Below, one piece after another: positions 46,006-54,904 of a stretch of 64,000 bases of DNA (positions within the stretch are counted from its first letter, which is position 1; the number at the start of each line of letters is the position of its first letter). The stretch covers positions 992,769 through 1,056,768 of the forward strand of contig NZ_BMIB01000001.1 of NCBI RefSeq assembly GCF_014641615.1, in the 5' to 3' direction. A program made the translations under genes and the position numbers. The DNA comes from Filimonas zeae (GTDB lineage: Bacteria; Bacteroidota; Bacteroidia; Chitinophagales; Chitinophagaceae). A model generated the notes under the pieces. It ran no database searches. It was not told the origin of the DNA and saw only the letters and a program-made list of their open reading frames with translations.

Positions 46006-48771
46006 ATGAAGCATTGTTTGGTATATATAGGGTTATTGTTAGCCGGTGTGGTTACTGCGCAGGATACACAGGTGCAGTACTTATCCGGCACGGGCAGCGA
46101 CCATACGGTTGACTGGCAGTTTTACTGTACAGGCGGCAGAAACGCAGGTAAGTGGACTACTATTGCTGTGCCTTCCTGCTGGGAGTTACAGGGCTTTGGT
46201 AAGTATGATTACGGCTTTTCCAAAGATACTGCCCGTGGCAAAGAGCAGGGGTTATACAAATACAGCTTTACAGTACCCGCCGGCTGGAAAGAAAAGAAAG
46301 TAAATATTGTATTTGAAGGTGCGATGACGGATGCAACGGTGAAGATTAATGGTCGCTCAGCCGGTGCTACGCATGAAGGCGCTTTCTATGCATTTAAGTA
46401 TGATATCAGCAAGCTGCTGAAATATGGCAAAGAAAACCTGCTGGAAGTAACTGTGGCCAAGCACTCTGCCAATGCCTCGGTAAACGCAGCAGAACGCAAG
46501 GCGGACTTCTGGTTATTTGGCGGCATATTCCGCCCTGTATTTCTGGAAGCATTGCCACAGCAGCACATCAGCCAGTACTGGCTGGATGCCAAAGCAGATG
46601 GCAGCTTTGCGGCTAAAGTGCAGTTACAGGGCGATGCAGATAAAATAACGACACAGGTATACGATGCAGCCGGAAAGCCTTTTGGCAGCACTTATACCGG
46701 AGAGGTGAAAGCGGGTGCTAAAGAAGTATGGGTAAAGCAGCAATACCAGCAGCCCCTGTTGTGGACTGCTGAAACGCCGCATCTGTATTCCGTAGTGTTT
46801 TCGCTTTCTAAAAATGGGAAGACTATACACAAGGTGAGCCAACGTTTTGGTTTTAGAACGGTGGAAGTTAAACTGCGGGATGGTATGTATGTGAATGGCG
46901 TAAAGGTGAAGATGAAAGGTGTGAACCGCCATTCGTTCTGGCCTTCTACCGGCCGTACTACCAGCAAACAGCTGAGTATAGAAGATGTGTTGCTGATGAA
47001 GGATATGAACATGAACGCAGTAAGGATGAGTCATTACCCGCCCGATGGTCATTTTCTGGATGTGTGCGACTCGCTCGGTTTGTTTGTAATGGATGAACTG
47101 GCGGGCTGGCATGGCAACTACGATACGCGTACCGGAACCAAACTGGTGCAGGAGATGCTGGAGCATGATGCCCATCACCCGAGTATTATCTTCTGGGCCA
47201 ATGGAAACGAAGGGGGCCATAACCTGGAACTGGATACGCTGTTTACGCACTGGGATATACAGCAGCGTCCGGTAATACATCCCTGGCAAACCTTCAGTGG
47301 TTTTGAAACACAGCACTACCGCGATTTTAACTATGGCATAGGTGAGTTTGAAAACGGCCATAACATGGTAATGCCTACTGAGTTTTTACACGGTATGTAC
47401 GATGGCGGACATGGTGCAGGTTTGGATGATTACTGGGAGCATATGTGGCACAACCCATTGAGTGCGGGTGGCTTTTTGTGGGACTTTGCTGATGAAGGTG
47501 TGGTACGTACAGATAAAAACGGCATTATAGATACTGATGAAAACCACGGCCCGGATGGTATAGTAGGCCCACACCACGAAAAGGAAGGCAGTTATTTTAC
47601 CATTAAGGAAGTATGGAGCCCGGTACATATGGAACGCCGGGAAATTACCCCTGCCTTTGATGGCCGCTTTATGATAGAAAACCGTTACTTCTATACCAAT
47701 ATTAATCAGTGCCGCTTTGCGTGGAAACTGAAAACACCGGGAATACAGCAGCAGTTAACCGGCACTGCTGTGGCGCCCGATATAGCACCAGGTGCAAAAG
47801 GTACGCTGGCTATTCCGTTGCCGCAAAGCTGGCAGCAGTATGATGTGCTGTACCTGACGGCCTATGGCCCGGATAATAAAGAGATTTTTACCTGGAGTTA
47901 CCCGATAGCGTTGCCTGAGCAGGTAGCTGTTAGAAAAGTAGATACCACAGGAGCAGGCCCGATTACACTGGTGGAGTACGACTCTACGTTTTTGGTTACT
48001 GCCAATACGGTGGAGTTTATTTTTAACAAGCGTACCGGCTTAATACAAGCAGTAAGCAATGGCAAAGGCAAACAGCTGTTAAGCAATGGCCCCATAGTGC
48101 AGCAGGGCGTAACCAACTTTTCCGGTTTTACCTGGAAGCAGGAAGGCGGCAATGTGGTGATACGTTCGAAGTTTGACAGAAAGAGCAGTTACAATACCCT
48201 GGAGTGGACTATTTACCCTTCGGGTTGGATTAAGATGAAATTGCATTACTTCCCCGGCGACTATTTTACTGATTTCATAGGTGTGAATTTTTCTTTCCCC
48301 GAGAAAGAGATAAAGGCCGTGGAGTACCTGGGCAAAGGGCCTTACCGTGTTTGGAAGAACCGTTTAAAAGGTGGTGCGCTGGATATATGGCATAAAGACT
48401 ACAATAACTCAGAAACCGGTGAAGTGCCTTTTGTGTATCCGGAGTTTAAAGGTTACCATGCCAATATGTACTGGACTAAGTTTATTACCACCGGTCAGCC
48501 GTTTACCGTAGTATCTGCTACAGAAGATGTGTTTCTGCGGTTGTTTACGCCGCTGGTAAAAGATGATCCTAAAGACACGTGGAAGAACCTGCAGTATGTA
48601 TTTCCGGGTGGCGATATTTCGTTTATGCAGGGCATCAGCGGGGTAGGTACCAAAACGCAGAAGCGCGAAACGACGGGCCCACAGGGCATGAAGAATATTA
48701 TGTACGATTACGAGAAAGAGCCTTTACGTGCGCTGGAGATGATATTGTATTTCGATTTCCGTGGCGAATAA
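46006..48771 (+). CDS. GH2 beta-galactosidase-like enzyme
   Basis: Secreted enzyme of 921 residues, signal peptide to about 18. The N-terminal sugar-binding domain has WTTIAVPSCWELQGFGKYDY, YKYSFTVPAGWKEKKVNIVF and FEGAMTDATVKINGR; the Ig domain ends at FGFRTVEVK. The barrel starts MYVNGVKVKMKGVNRHSFWP. The acid/base is Glu402 in FWANGNEGGH; the nucleophile is probably Glu459 in MPTEFLHG. A long C-terminal beta-galactosidase small-chain-like domain (about 660-921, VEYLGKGPYRVWKNR) follows. The substrate is likely a beta-linked galactose or galacturonate in a pectin side chain. Confidence 0.88.
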   Translation: MKHCLVYIGLLLAGVVTAQDTQVQYLSGTGSDHTVDWQFYCTGGRNAGKWTTIAVPSCWELQGFGKYDYGFSKDTARGKEQGLYKYSFTVPAGWKEKKVNIVFEGAMTDATVKINGRSAGATHEGAFYAFKYDISKLLKYGKENLLEVTVAKHSANASVNAAERKADFWLFGGIFRPVFLEALPQQHISQYWLDAKADGSFAAKVQLQGDADKITTQVYDAAGKPFGSTYTGEVKAGAKEVWVKQQYQQPLLWTAETPHLYSVVFSLSKNGKTIHKVSQRFGFRTVEVKLRDGMYVNGVKVKMKGVNRHSFWPSTGRTTSKQLSIEDVLLMKDMNMNAVRMSHYPPDGHFLDVCDSLGLFVMDELAGWHGNYDTRTGTKLVQEMLEHDAHHPSIIFWANGNEGGHNLELDTLFTHWDIQQRPVIHPWQTFSGFETQHYRDFNYGIGEFENGHNMVMPTEFLHGMYDGGHGAGLDDYWEHMWHNPLSAGGFLWDFADEGVVRTDKNGIIDTDENHGPDGIVGPHHEKEGSYFTIKEVWSPVHMERREITPAFDGRFMIENRYFYTNINQCRFAWKLKTPGIQQQLTGTAVAPDIAPGAKGTLAIPLPQSWQQYDVLYLTAYGPDNKEIFTWSYPIALPEQVAVRKVDTTGAGPITLVEYDSTFLVTANTVEFIFNKRTGLIQAVSNGKGKQLLSNGPIVQQGVTNFSGFTWKQEGGNVVIRSKFDRKSSYNTLEWTIYPSGWIKMKLHYFPGDYFTDFIGVNFSFPEKEIKAVEYLGKGPYRVWKNRLKGGALDIWHKDYNNSETGEVPFVYPEFKGYHANMYWTKFITTGQPFTVVSATEDVFLRLFTPLVKDDPKDTWKNLQYVFPGGDISFMQGISGVGTKTQKRETTGPQGMKNIMYDYEKEPLRALEMILYFDFRGE

Positions 48772-48809
48772 AGGTTTGCAACAAGTAATCTGACAATTAA
48801 ACCAATCCA

Positions 48810-51800
48810 ATGAAATTATATCTGTTCATAGCATTGTTACTCACCGGCCTTTGCGCCACTGCACAGGTGCAGGTGGTGCAGCTGCGTTGTGAAATGCTGG
48901 AAAACCCTTTAGGCATAGATGCCACTACGCCACGTTTAAGCTGGCAGCTCACCAGCCGTGAAAGAGACGTAAAGCAGGTGGCTTACGAAATTACCGTAGC
49001 CTCTACACCGCAAAAGCTGGCAGCGGGTGTGGGCGATGTATGGCAATCCGGCAAAATAAACAGCGACCAGAGCGTACTGGTGCCTTATGCAGGCAAGGCG
49101 CTCAGCAGCCGTACAGCCTGTTACTGGAAAGTAAAAGTATATACCAATAAAGGCACTGCTGTATCCGCGGAGAAAGCGTACTGGACAATGGGACTGCTGA
49201 AGCCGGCCGATTGGAAAGGCCGATGGATAGGCTATGATAAAGCTTTTGCGTGGGATAGTGTAACCCAATGGTCGCGTTTAAGCGCCCGTTATGTAGGTAC
49301 TACCTTCCGCCACACTAAAAAGATAAAAAAAGCTGTAGCCTATGTGGCCGGGCTGGGATTGTACGAGCTGTATATTAACGGAAAGAAAACCGGCAACCAG
49401 GTATTATCGCCTGCGCCTACAGACTACCGTAAGAGTGTATTGTATAATACCTACGATGTAACCGACCAACTGCAACAGCAAAAGGAAGAGATTCTGGTTG
49501 CGCTGGGTAACGGCCGTTACTTTACCATGCGCCAGAACTACAAAACACAGAAGATAAACACCTTTGGTTATCCGAAGTTGTTGTTTCAGCTGGAGCTGAC
49601 TTATGCAGATGGCACTACCGAAACCGTGGTGAGTGATGACAAATGGAAGCTGAACGGCGATGGCCCTGTACGCAGCAACAATGAATATGATGGTGAAGAG
49701 TATGATGCCCGTAAAGAACTGACCGGCAAACGCTCCCTGGCTACAGCAGATGCAGCAGCAGGTTGGCAGCCGGCGCAATTGGTATCTGCACCGCAGGGTA
49801 TATTGAAAGCGCAGATGATGGCGCCGATGAAGGTGATGAAAACCATTGCCCCGGTATCTATAAAGCCTTCTGCCAATGGATATATACTGGATATGGGCCA
49901 GAATTTTGCAGGCTGGTTACAGATGCGTGTAAAAGGCAAACAGGGTGAAACGGTAGAACTGCATTTTGCAGAAAGTCTGAAAGCAGATGGTACTTTATAC
50001 ACCGCCAACCTGCGCGATGCCAGAGCTACCCATAGCTATACGCTGAAGGGGCAGGGTACAGAAGTATGGCATCCTGCTTTTGTATATCAGGGTTTCCGTT
50101 ATGCAGAGATTATTGGTTATCCCGGTAAGCCAACGGTACTGGATTTTGAAGGGCAGCTGGTATTTGATGCACTGGAAACTACCGGCACATTGGAAACAGC
50201 AGATGCTACGGTGAATACCATTTTCCGTAATGCATGGTGGGGCATTGCCTCTAACTATAAAGGCATGCCGGTGGATTGCCCGCAACGCAACGAGCGCCAG
50301 CCCTGGTTGGGCGACCGTGCCACCGGTGCACTGGGTGAGAGTTTTCTGTTTAACAACGCCGCTTTATACAGCAAGTGGTTAGATGATATTGAAGAAGCAC
50401 AAACCGCAGAGGGAGCTATTCCGGATGTGGCACCTGCTTTCTGGAACTATTACAGCGATAACGTTACCTGGCCAGGTACGTATATACTGGTGGCGCAGAT
50501 GCTGTACCATCAGTATGGTGATAAACAATCCATTGTGAAGCATTACCCTTCCATGAAAAAATGGATGAGCTATATGCAGAGCCGGTATATGAAAAACTAT
50601 CTGGTAACGAAAGATAAATATGGCGACTGGTGTGTGCCGCCTGAATCACTGGAGTTGATCCGTTCTCGCGATTCATTGCGTAATACCAACGGTACCCTCA
50701 TTGCTACCGCGTATTATTATCAGCTGTTGCAATACATGCAGGAGTTTGCCCGCCTGAGTGGTAAAACAGAAGATGTGGCTGCTTACAGTACGCTGGCAGG
50801 ACAGATTAAACAGGCTTTTAATGATCGGTTTTATAACAAACAAAAGAAGTGCTACGATAACAATACCGTTACTGCCAACCTGCTGCCGCTGTACTTTGGT
50901 ATGGTACCGGCTGACCAGCAGGAAGTGGTGTTCAACAGCATTTACGCAAAAATCAGAATTGAGAACCACATGCACGTAAGCACAGGCGTGATAGGTATAC
51001 AATGGCTGATGCGCGGGCTTACGCGCTTTGACCGTGCAGATATTGCGTATACGCTGGCATCCAACACCAGCTACCCCAGCTGGGGGTATATGGCTGCCAA
51101 CGGTGCAACCACTATATGGGAGCTGTGGAATGGCAATACTGCCAACCCGCAGATGAATTCGCAAAACCATGTGATGCTGCTGGGTGATCTGTTGACCTGG
51201 TTGTATGAAAGTGTGGCTGGTATACGTTCAGACGATACTGATATTGCTTTTCATAAAATAGTAATGAAGCCGGAGAATATTACCGGACTGCCTTTTGCCC
51301 GTGGTACCTATCAATCGCCCTATGGTTTAATTGAAAGCGACTGGAAAAGAGAGAATGGAAAATTCAGCTGGCAGATTACGATACCCGCCAATACTTCTGC
51401 GGAAATTTATATACCTGCTTTAGAAGAGCAATATGTAACCGAGGGTGGCAAGCCTGCTGCTAAAGTGGCTGGTATACAGTTTTTGCGCAAAGAAGGGCGT
51501 ACACTGGTGCATCGTGTTGCTTCCGGTAAATATTCCTTTACAGCGGTAGAGCCGTTTAAGAAGGGTATAGTGGTGGATGAATTCATCTTTAACAGAGCAC
51601 CTTTTCCGGAAAGCCATGCTTCTACCATTGCTGAAACACCGGCAGGTTTAATTGTTTCCTGGTTTGGTGGCACCAAAGAGGCCAATAAAGATGTGGAGAT
51701 TTATGTAAGCCGTTTAGATAAAGGGAAAACCATGTGGACTACACCAGTGTCTGTTGCCAATGGTGTGCAGAATGATAGTGTGCGTGTATCCTCTTACAAT

Positions 51801-52616
51801 CCGGTATTGTATCAGGTGCCTGGTGGTGATCTGTTGTTGTTTTATAAACTGGGCGCAAAGGTTTCCAGCTGGAAAGGCTGGATGATGCGTTCTAAAGACC
51901 ATGGTATTACCTGGGGCAAACCGGAGGCATTGCCGGAAGGTATACTCGGCCCCATTAAGAACAAGCCGGTACAGGTGGGGGATGTGTTGATTTGCCCCTC
52001 CAGCACAGAAGGTAATGGCTGGAAAGTACATTTTGAAATGACGAAAGACGAGGGCCGCACCTGGACTAAAACAGAACCGATTAACGACGGTAAAACCATA
52101 CAGGCAATACAGCCCAGTATTTTAGAATATGCAGATGGCCGTTTACAGATACTGTGCAGAACACAAAGCCGCAATGTAGGCGAGGCATGGAGCAGCGATG
52201 GTGGTAAAACCTGGAGTGCCATGACTTTAAGCGGACTGCCCAACAACAACTCCGGCACCGATGCAGTAAGCCTGAAAGATGGCAGACAGCTGATTGTTTA
52301 CAATCACGTAAAACCTGCTCCTGAATTGCCGAGAGGTAAGGGAGGCCGTACGCCGCTGAATGTGGCGTTGAGCAAAGACGGTAAAACCTGGTACGCATCG
52401 CTGCTGCTGGAAGATTCTCCGGTAAGCCAGTATTCTTACCCTTCTGTAATACAGGGGGCAGATGGTATGATACACATTGTATACACCTGGCGCAGGGAGA
52501 GAGTGAAGTATGTGAAGGTAGACCCTGCACAGCTGGAGATGAAAGAGATTGTAAATGAACAATGGCCGGGTAGCACCGCTGCTGCGGCAAAAGGAGCCTC
52601 TAATGAAGAACCTTAA
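48810..52616 (+). CDS. Fusion of GH78 alpha-L-rhamnosidase and sialidase-like BNR domain
   Basis: A 1268-residue secreted protein. Residues 1-915 form a full GH78 enzyme: VVQLRCEMLENPLGIDATTP, GLGLYELYINGKKTGNQVLS, LDMGQNFAGWLQMRVKGKQG, and the catalytic motif VDCPQRNERQPWLGDR near 486-502. Residues about 916-1255 are a second domain, VVDEFIFNRAPFPESHAST, GLIVSWFGGTKEANKDVEIY, then Asp-box-type repeats (SKDHGITWGKPEA, TKDEGRTWTKTEP, SSDGGKTWSAMTL, SKDGKTWYAS). This is a BNR_2 sialidase-type propeller. The reading frame is continuous, so the fusion is real unless there is an assembly error. The gene end overlaps the following esterase by 14 bp. Confidence 0.88.
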   Translation: MKLYLFIALLLTGLCATAQVQVVQLRCEMLENPLGIDATTPRLSWQLTSRERDVKQVAYEITVASTPQKLAAGVGDVWQSGKINSDQSVLVPYAGKALSSRTACYWKVKVYTNKGTAVSAEKAYWTMGLLKPADWKGRWIGYDKAFAWDSVTQWSRLSARYVGTTFRHTKKIKKAVAYVAGLGLYELYINGKKTGNQVLSPAPTDYRKSVLYNTYDVTDQLQQQKEEILVALGNGRYFTMRQNYKTQKINTFGYPKLLFQLELTYADGTTETVVSDDKWKLNGDGPVRSNNEYDGEEYDARKELTGKRSLATADAAAGWQPAQLVSAPQGILKAQMMAPMKVMKTIAPVSIKPSANGYILDMGQNFAGWLQMRVKGKQGETVELHFAESLKADGTLYTANLRDARATHSYTLKGQGTEVWHPAFVYQGFRYAEIIGYPGKPTVLDFEGQLVFDALETTGTLETADATVNTIFRNAWWGIASNYKGMPVDCPQRNERQPWLGDRATGALGESFLFNNAALYSKWLDDIEEAQTAEGAIPDVAPAFWNYYSDNVTWPGTYILVAQMLYHQYGDKQSIVKHYPSMKKWMSYMQSRYMKNYLVTKDKYGDWCVPPESLELIRSRDSLRNTNGTLIATAYYYQLLQYMQEFARLSGKTEDVAAYSTLAGQIKQAFNDRFYNKQKKCYDNNTVTANLLPLYFGMVPADQQEVVFNSIYAKIRIENHMHVSTGVIGIQWLMRGLTRFDRADIAYTLASNTSYPSWGYMAANGATTIWELWNGNTANPQMNSQNHVMLLGDLLTWLYESVAGIRSDDTDIAFHKIVMKPENITGLPFARGTYQSPYGLIESDWKRENGKFSWQITIPANTSAEIYIPALEEQYVTEGGKPAAKVAGIQFLRKEGRTLVHRVASGKYSFTAVEPFKKGIVVDEFIFNRAPFPESHASTIAETPAGLIVSWFGGTKEANKDVEIYVSRLDKGKTMWTTPVSVANGVQNDSVRVSSYNPVLYQVPGGDLLLFYKLGAKVSSWKGWMMRSKDHGITWGKPEALPEGILGPIKNKPVQVGDVLICPSSTEGNGWKVHFEMTKDEGRTWTKTEPINDGKTIQAIQPSILEYADGRLQILCRTQSRNVGEAWSSDGGKTWSAMTLSGLPNNNSGTDAVSLKDGRQLIVYNHVKPAPELPRGKGGRTPLNVALSKDGKTWYASLLLEDSPVSQYSYPSVIQGADGMIHIVYTWRRERVKYVKVDPAQLEMKEIVNEQWPGSTAAAAKGASNEEP

Positions 52617-54009
52617 GTACATAGTAGGGCTGGCTTGCCTTGTGCTGTTGGTAAACCAACCGGCAGGGGCGCAGCAAAACGCTGACGACCAGTATCGCAG
52701 ACCGTTGAAAGAGGTGCTGACGAATATTGAATCGGTATACGGTGTACGTATTAAGTACCAGGATACCATGGTGGCTGGTAAGTGGGTGCAGTATGCAGAC
52801 TGGCGTTACCGGGGCGATGTGGAAGCTACGCTGGATAATGTGCTGAAACCGCTGGACCTGAAAGTAAAAAAAGAGAAGGATAAGGTTTATAAGCTGAGTG
52901 TGTACGAATACTACCGCTGGCCGGTAGCAGAGGGCTGGGCAGAGCTGGACAGGCTTGCTGCCCGGTATACCAATGTTACAGAATGGGAACAGCGGAAGGC
53001 GTTACTGAAGCCTTGCCTGCTGGAAGCTTTACAGTTATCACCTTTGCCGGCAGCACCTGCTTCGCAACCTATTATTACCGCAGAAAGAAAGTTTGATGGA
53101 TATACCGTGCGCAATATTGCTATTGAAATATTGCCGGGTGTATACGTAAACGGATCGCTGTATAAGCCTGCAAAGTATAAGGGAAAGATTCCTGTACTAC
53201 TGAACCCTGATGGGCATTGGACTAAGCAACGTTACCGGCCGGATTGCCAGTACCGTTGTGCGGCGCTGGCGCGTATGGGGGCGATGGCTTTTAGTTATGA
53301 TCTGTTTGCCTGGGGTGAATCGTTATTGCAGTTTCAGAGTGAAGATCATAGAAAAAGCTTGTCTATGTCTGTGCAGGCGCTGGGTTCTATACGCATACTC
53401 GATTACCTGCTTTCTTTAAAAGATGCAGATATGGCACGCGTGGGTATTACCGGTGGTTCGGGTGCGGGTAGCCATACCGTACTGGTTACTGCTATTGATG
53501 ATCGTATTAAGGTGAGCGCACCGGTGGTGGCCATCAGCTCGTATTTCTACGGTGGTTGCCCCTGTGAAAGCGGTATGCCCATTCATAACTGCGGCAACCG
53601 TACCAATAACGTGGAAATTGCTGCTATGGCAGCGCCACGTCCGCAACTGCTGGTAAGTGATGGTGGCGACTGGACGGATAAAACGCCGGAGCACGATTTT
53701 CCTTACCTGCAAAAGATGTATGGGTATTATAATCAGATTGATAATGTAGAAAATGTACACCTGCCTGCTGAAGGCCATGACTTTGGTATTAACAAGCGTA
53801 CAGCGGTATACCGTTTTATGGCCAGGCAGTTGGGATTGAACCTGGCGGCGGTGCAGGATGCAGCGGGTAATATTGACGAAACGAAAATTACCATTGAAAA
53901 AGAACAGGCGATGTATGTGTTTGGTGATAATGGCGAAAAGCTGCCTGCCAATGCCATACATGGTTTTGATAAGCTGGAACAACTCTGGAAGAAGAGTACC
54001 GGCCATTAA
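52603..54009 (+). CDS. Alpha/beta-hydrolase esterase with N-terminal STN-like domain
   Basis: About 468 residues from ATG 52603, directly before the signal peptide (NLKYIVGLACLVLLVNQPAG). Residues about 32-105 (PLKEVLTNIESVYGVRIKYQ, then VEATLDNVLKPLDLKVKKE) look like the STN/DUF4974 fold usually found in TonB receptors and FecR proteins. The hydrolase domain is of the acetylxylan-esterase/prolyl-oligopeptidase type: nucleophile Ser286 in TGGSGAGSHT, AIDDRIKVSAPVVAISSYFY, GGCPCESG, and His392 in EGHDFG. It probably removes acetyl or methyl esters from pectin. It overlaps the GH78 fusion gene by 14 bp, which suggests coupled expression. Confidence 0.85.
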   Translation: MKNLKYIVGLACLVLLVNQPAGAQQNADDQYRRPLKEVLTNIESVYGVRIKYQDTMVAGKWVQYADWRYRGDVEATLDNVLKPLDLKVKKEKDKVYKLSVYEYYRWPVAEGWAELDRLAARYTNVTEWEQRKALLKPCLLEALQLSPLPAAPASQPIITAERKFDGYTVRNIAIEILPGVYVNGSLYKPAKYKGKIPVLLNPDGHWTKQRYRPDCQYRCAALARMGAMAFSYDLFAWGESLLQFQSEDHRKSLSMSVQALGSIRILDYLLSLKDADMARVGITGGSGAGSHTVLVTAIDDRIKVSAPVVAISSYFYGGCPCESGMPIHNCGNRTNNVEIAAMAAPRPQLLVSDGGDWTDKTPEHDFPYLQKMYGYYNQIDNVENVHLPAEGHDFGINKRTAVYRFMARQLGLNLAAVQDAAGNIDETKITIEKEQAMYVFGDNGEKLPANAIHGFDKLEQLWKKSTGH

Positions 54010-54027
54010 TGATTTATAAACGATGTT

Positions 54028-54897
54028 ATGCTATACAGAAAAGGAATTGCATGTTTACTGAGCGTACTGCTGCTGGCTACTGCCGCAGGTGCACAACGGT
54101 ATAAAATAGGGCTGATAGATTTGATGCTGCTGAAACGCCAGAAGCCTTCTGCCATTTCATTAACGCGGCAGTTAGGGGCGGATGGACTGGAGCTGGACAT
54201 GGGGGGGCTGGGCAACCGGCCTACGTTTGATAACAAGCTGCTGGTAGATTCTCTGCGGCAGCAGTTTACGGATAAGGTACGCGATGAAAAGGTGGAAATC
54301 TGTTCCATTGCTATGACCGGTTATTATGCGCAATCTTTCTGCAACCGTACGGAATATGTACAATCTATAGCTGACTGTATTAGAACCATGCAGCTGATGC
54401 ATGTGAAAGTATCGTTTCTGCCACTGGGCGTACAATGCGATCTGCGGAAGAACCCGGAAGTGCGCGACTCGGTAGTGGCACGTTTACAGGTGGCCGGTAA
54501 AATGGCAGAAGCGGCTGGTGTGGTAATAGGTATTGAAACAGCTTTAAGCGCTGCGGAAGAAGTGATGCTGCTGAAAGCCATTGGCTCACCTGCTATTAAA
54601 ATATACTTCAACTTTTCCAGCCCGTTAAAAGAGGGGCGTGACTTATACAAGGAGCTGAAGACATTGGGTAAAGACCGTATTGCCATGATACATTGTACCA
54701 ATAAAGACAGTGTGTGGCTGGAGAACGATCCGCAGATTGATATGCCGAAGGTGAAGAAGGTGCTGGATAAAATGAAGTGGCAGGGATGGCTGGTAATTGA
54801 ACGTTCGCGCGATGCCAGGAAGCCTACGGATGTGAAAGGAAACTACGGTGCGAATACAGCGTACCTGAAAAAGATATTTCAAAACGGAAAGAAATAA
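54028..54897 (+). CDS. Secreted sugar isomerase/epimerase-like TIM barrel
   Basis: A 289-residue protein with a signal peptide (SVLLLATAAGAQ, to about 22) and a xylose isomerase-like TIM barrel (AP2Ec type): LTRQLGADGLELDMGGLGNR, VEICSIAMTGYYAQSF, VKVSFLPLGVQCDL, MAEAAGVVIGIETALSA, IKIYFNFSSPLKEGRDLYKE, IAMIHCTNKDSVW, WLVIERSRD. Glu and His positions fit the usual metal site. Export of such a fold is frequent in Bacteroidota sugar loci, but its reaction is rarely known; epimerisation of a released sugar in the periplasm is an inference. Confidence 0.82.
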   Translation: MLYRKGIACLLSVLLLATAAGAQRYKIGLIDLMLLKRQKPSAISLTRQLGADGLELDMGGLGNRPTFDNKLLVDSLRQQFTDKVRDEKVEICSIAMTGYYAQSFCNRTEYVQSIADCIRTMQLMHVKVSFLPLGVQCDLRKNPEVRDSVVARLQVAGKMAEAAGVVIGIETALSAAEEVMLLKAIGSPAIKIYFNFSSPLKEGRDLYKELKTLGKDRIAMIHCTNKDSVWLENDPQIDMPKVKKVLDKMKWQGWLVIERSRDARKPTDVKGNYGANTAYLKKIFQNGKK

Positions 54898-54904
54898 CAG
54901 CACT

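Noticed and set aside
46624..47361. 245-codon minus-strand frame opposite the GH2 gene
   Set aside because: It is entirely antisense to the GH2 catalytic region with its two catalytic Glu motifs; the composition is that of a shadow frame.
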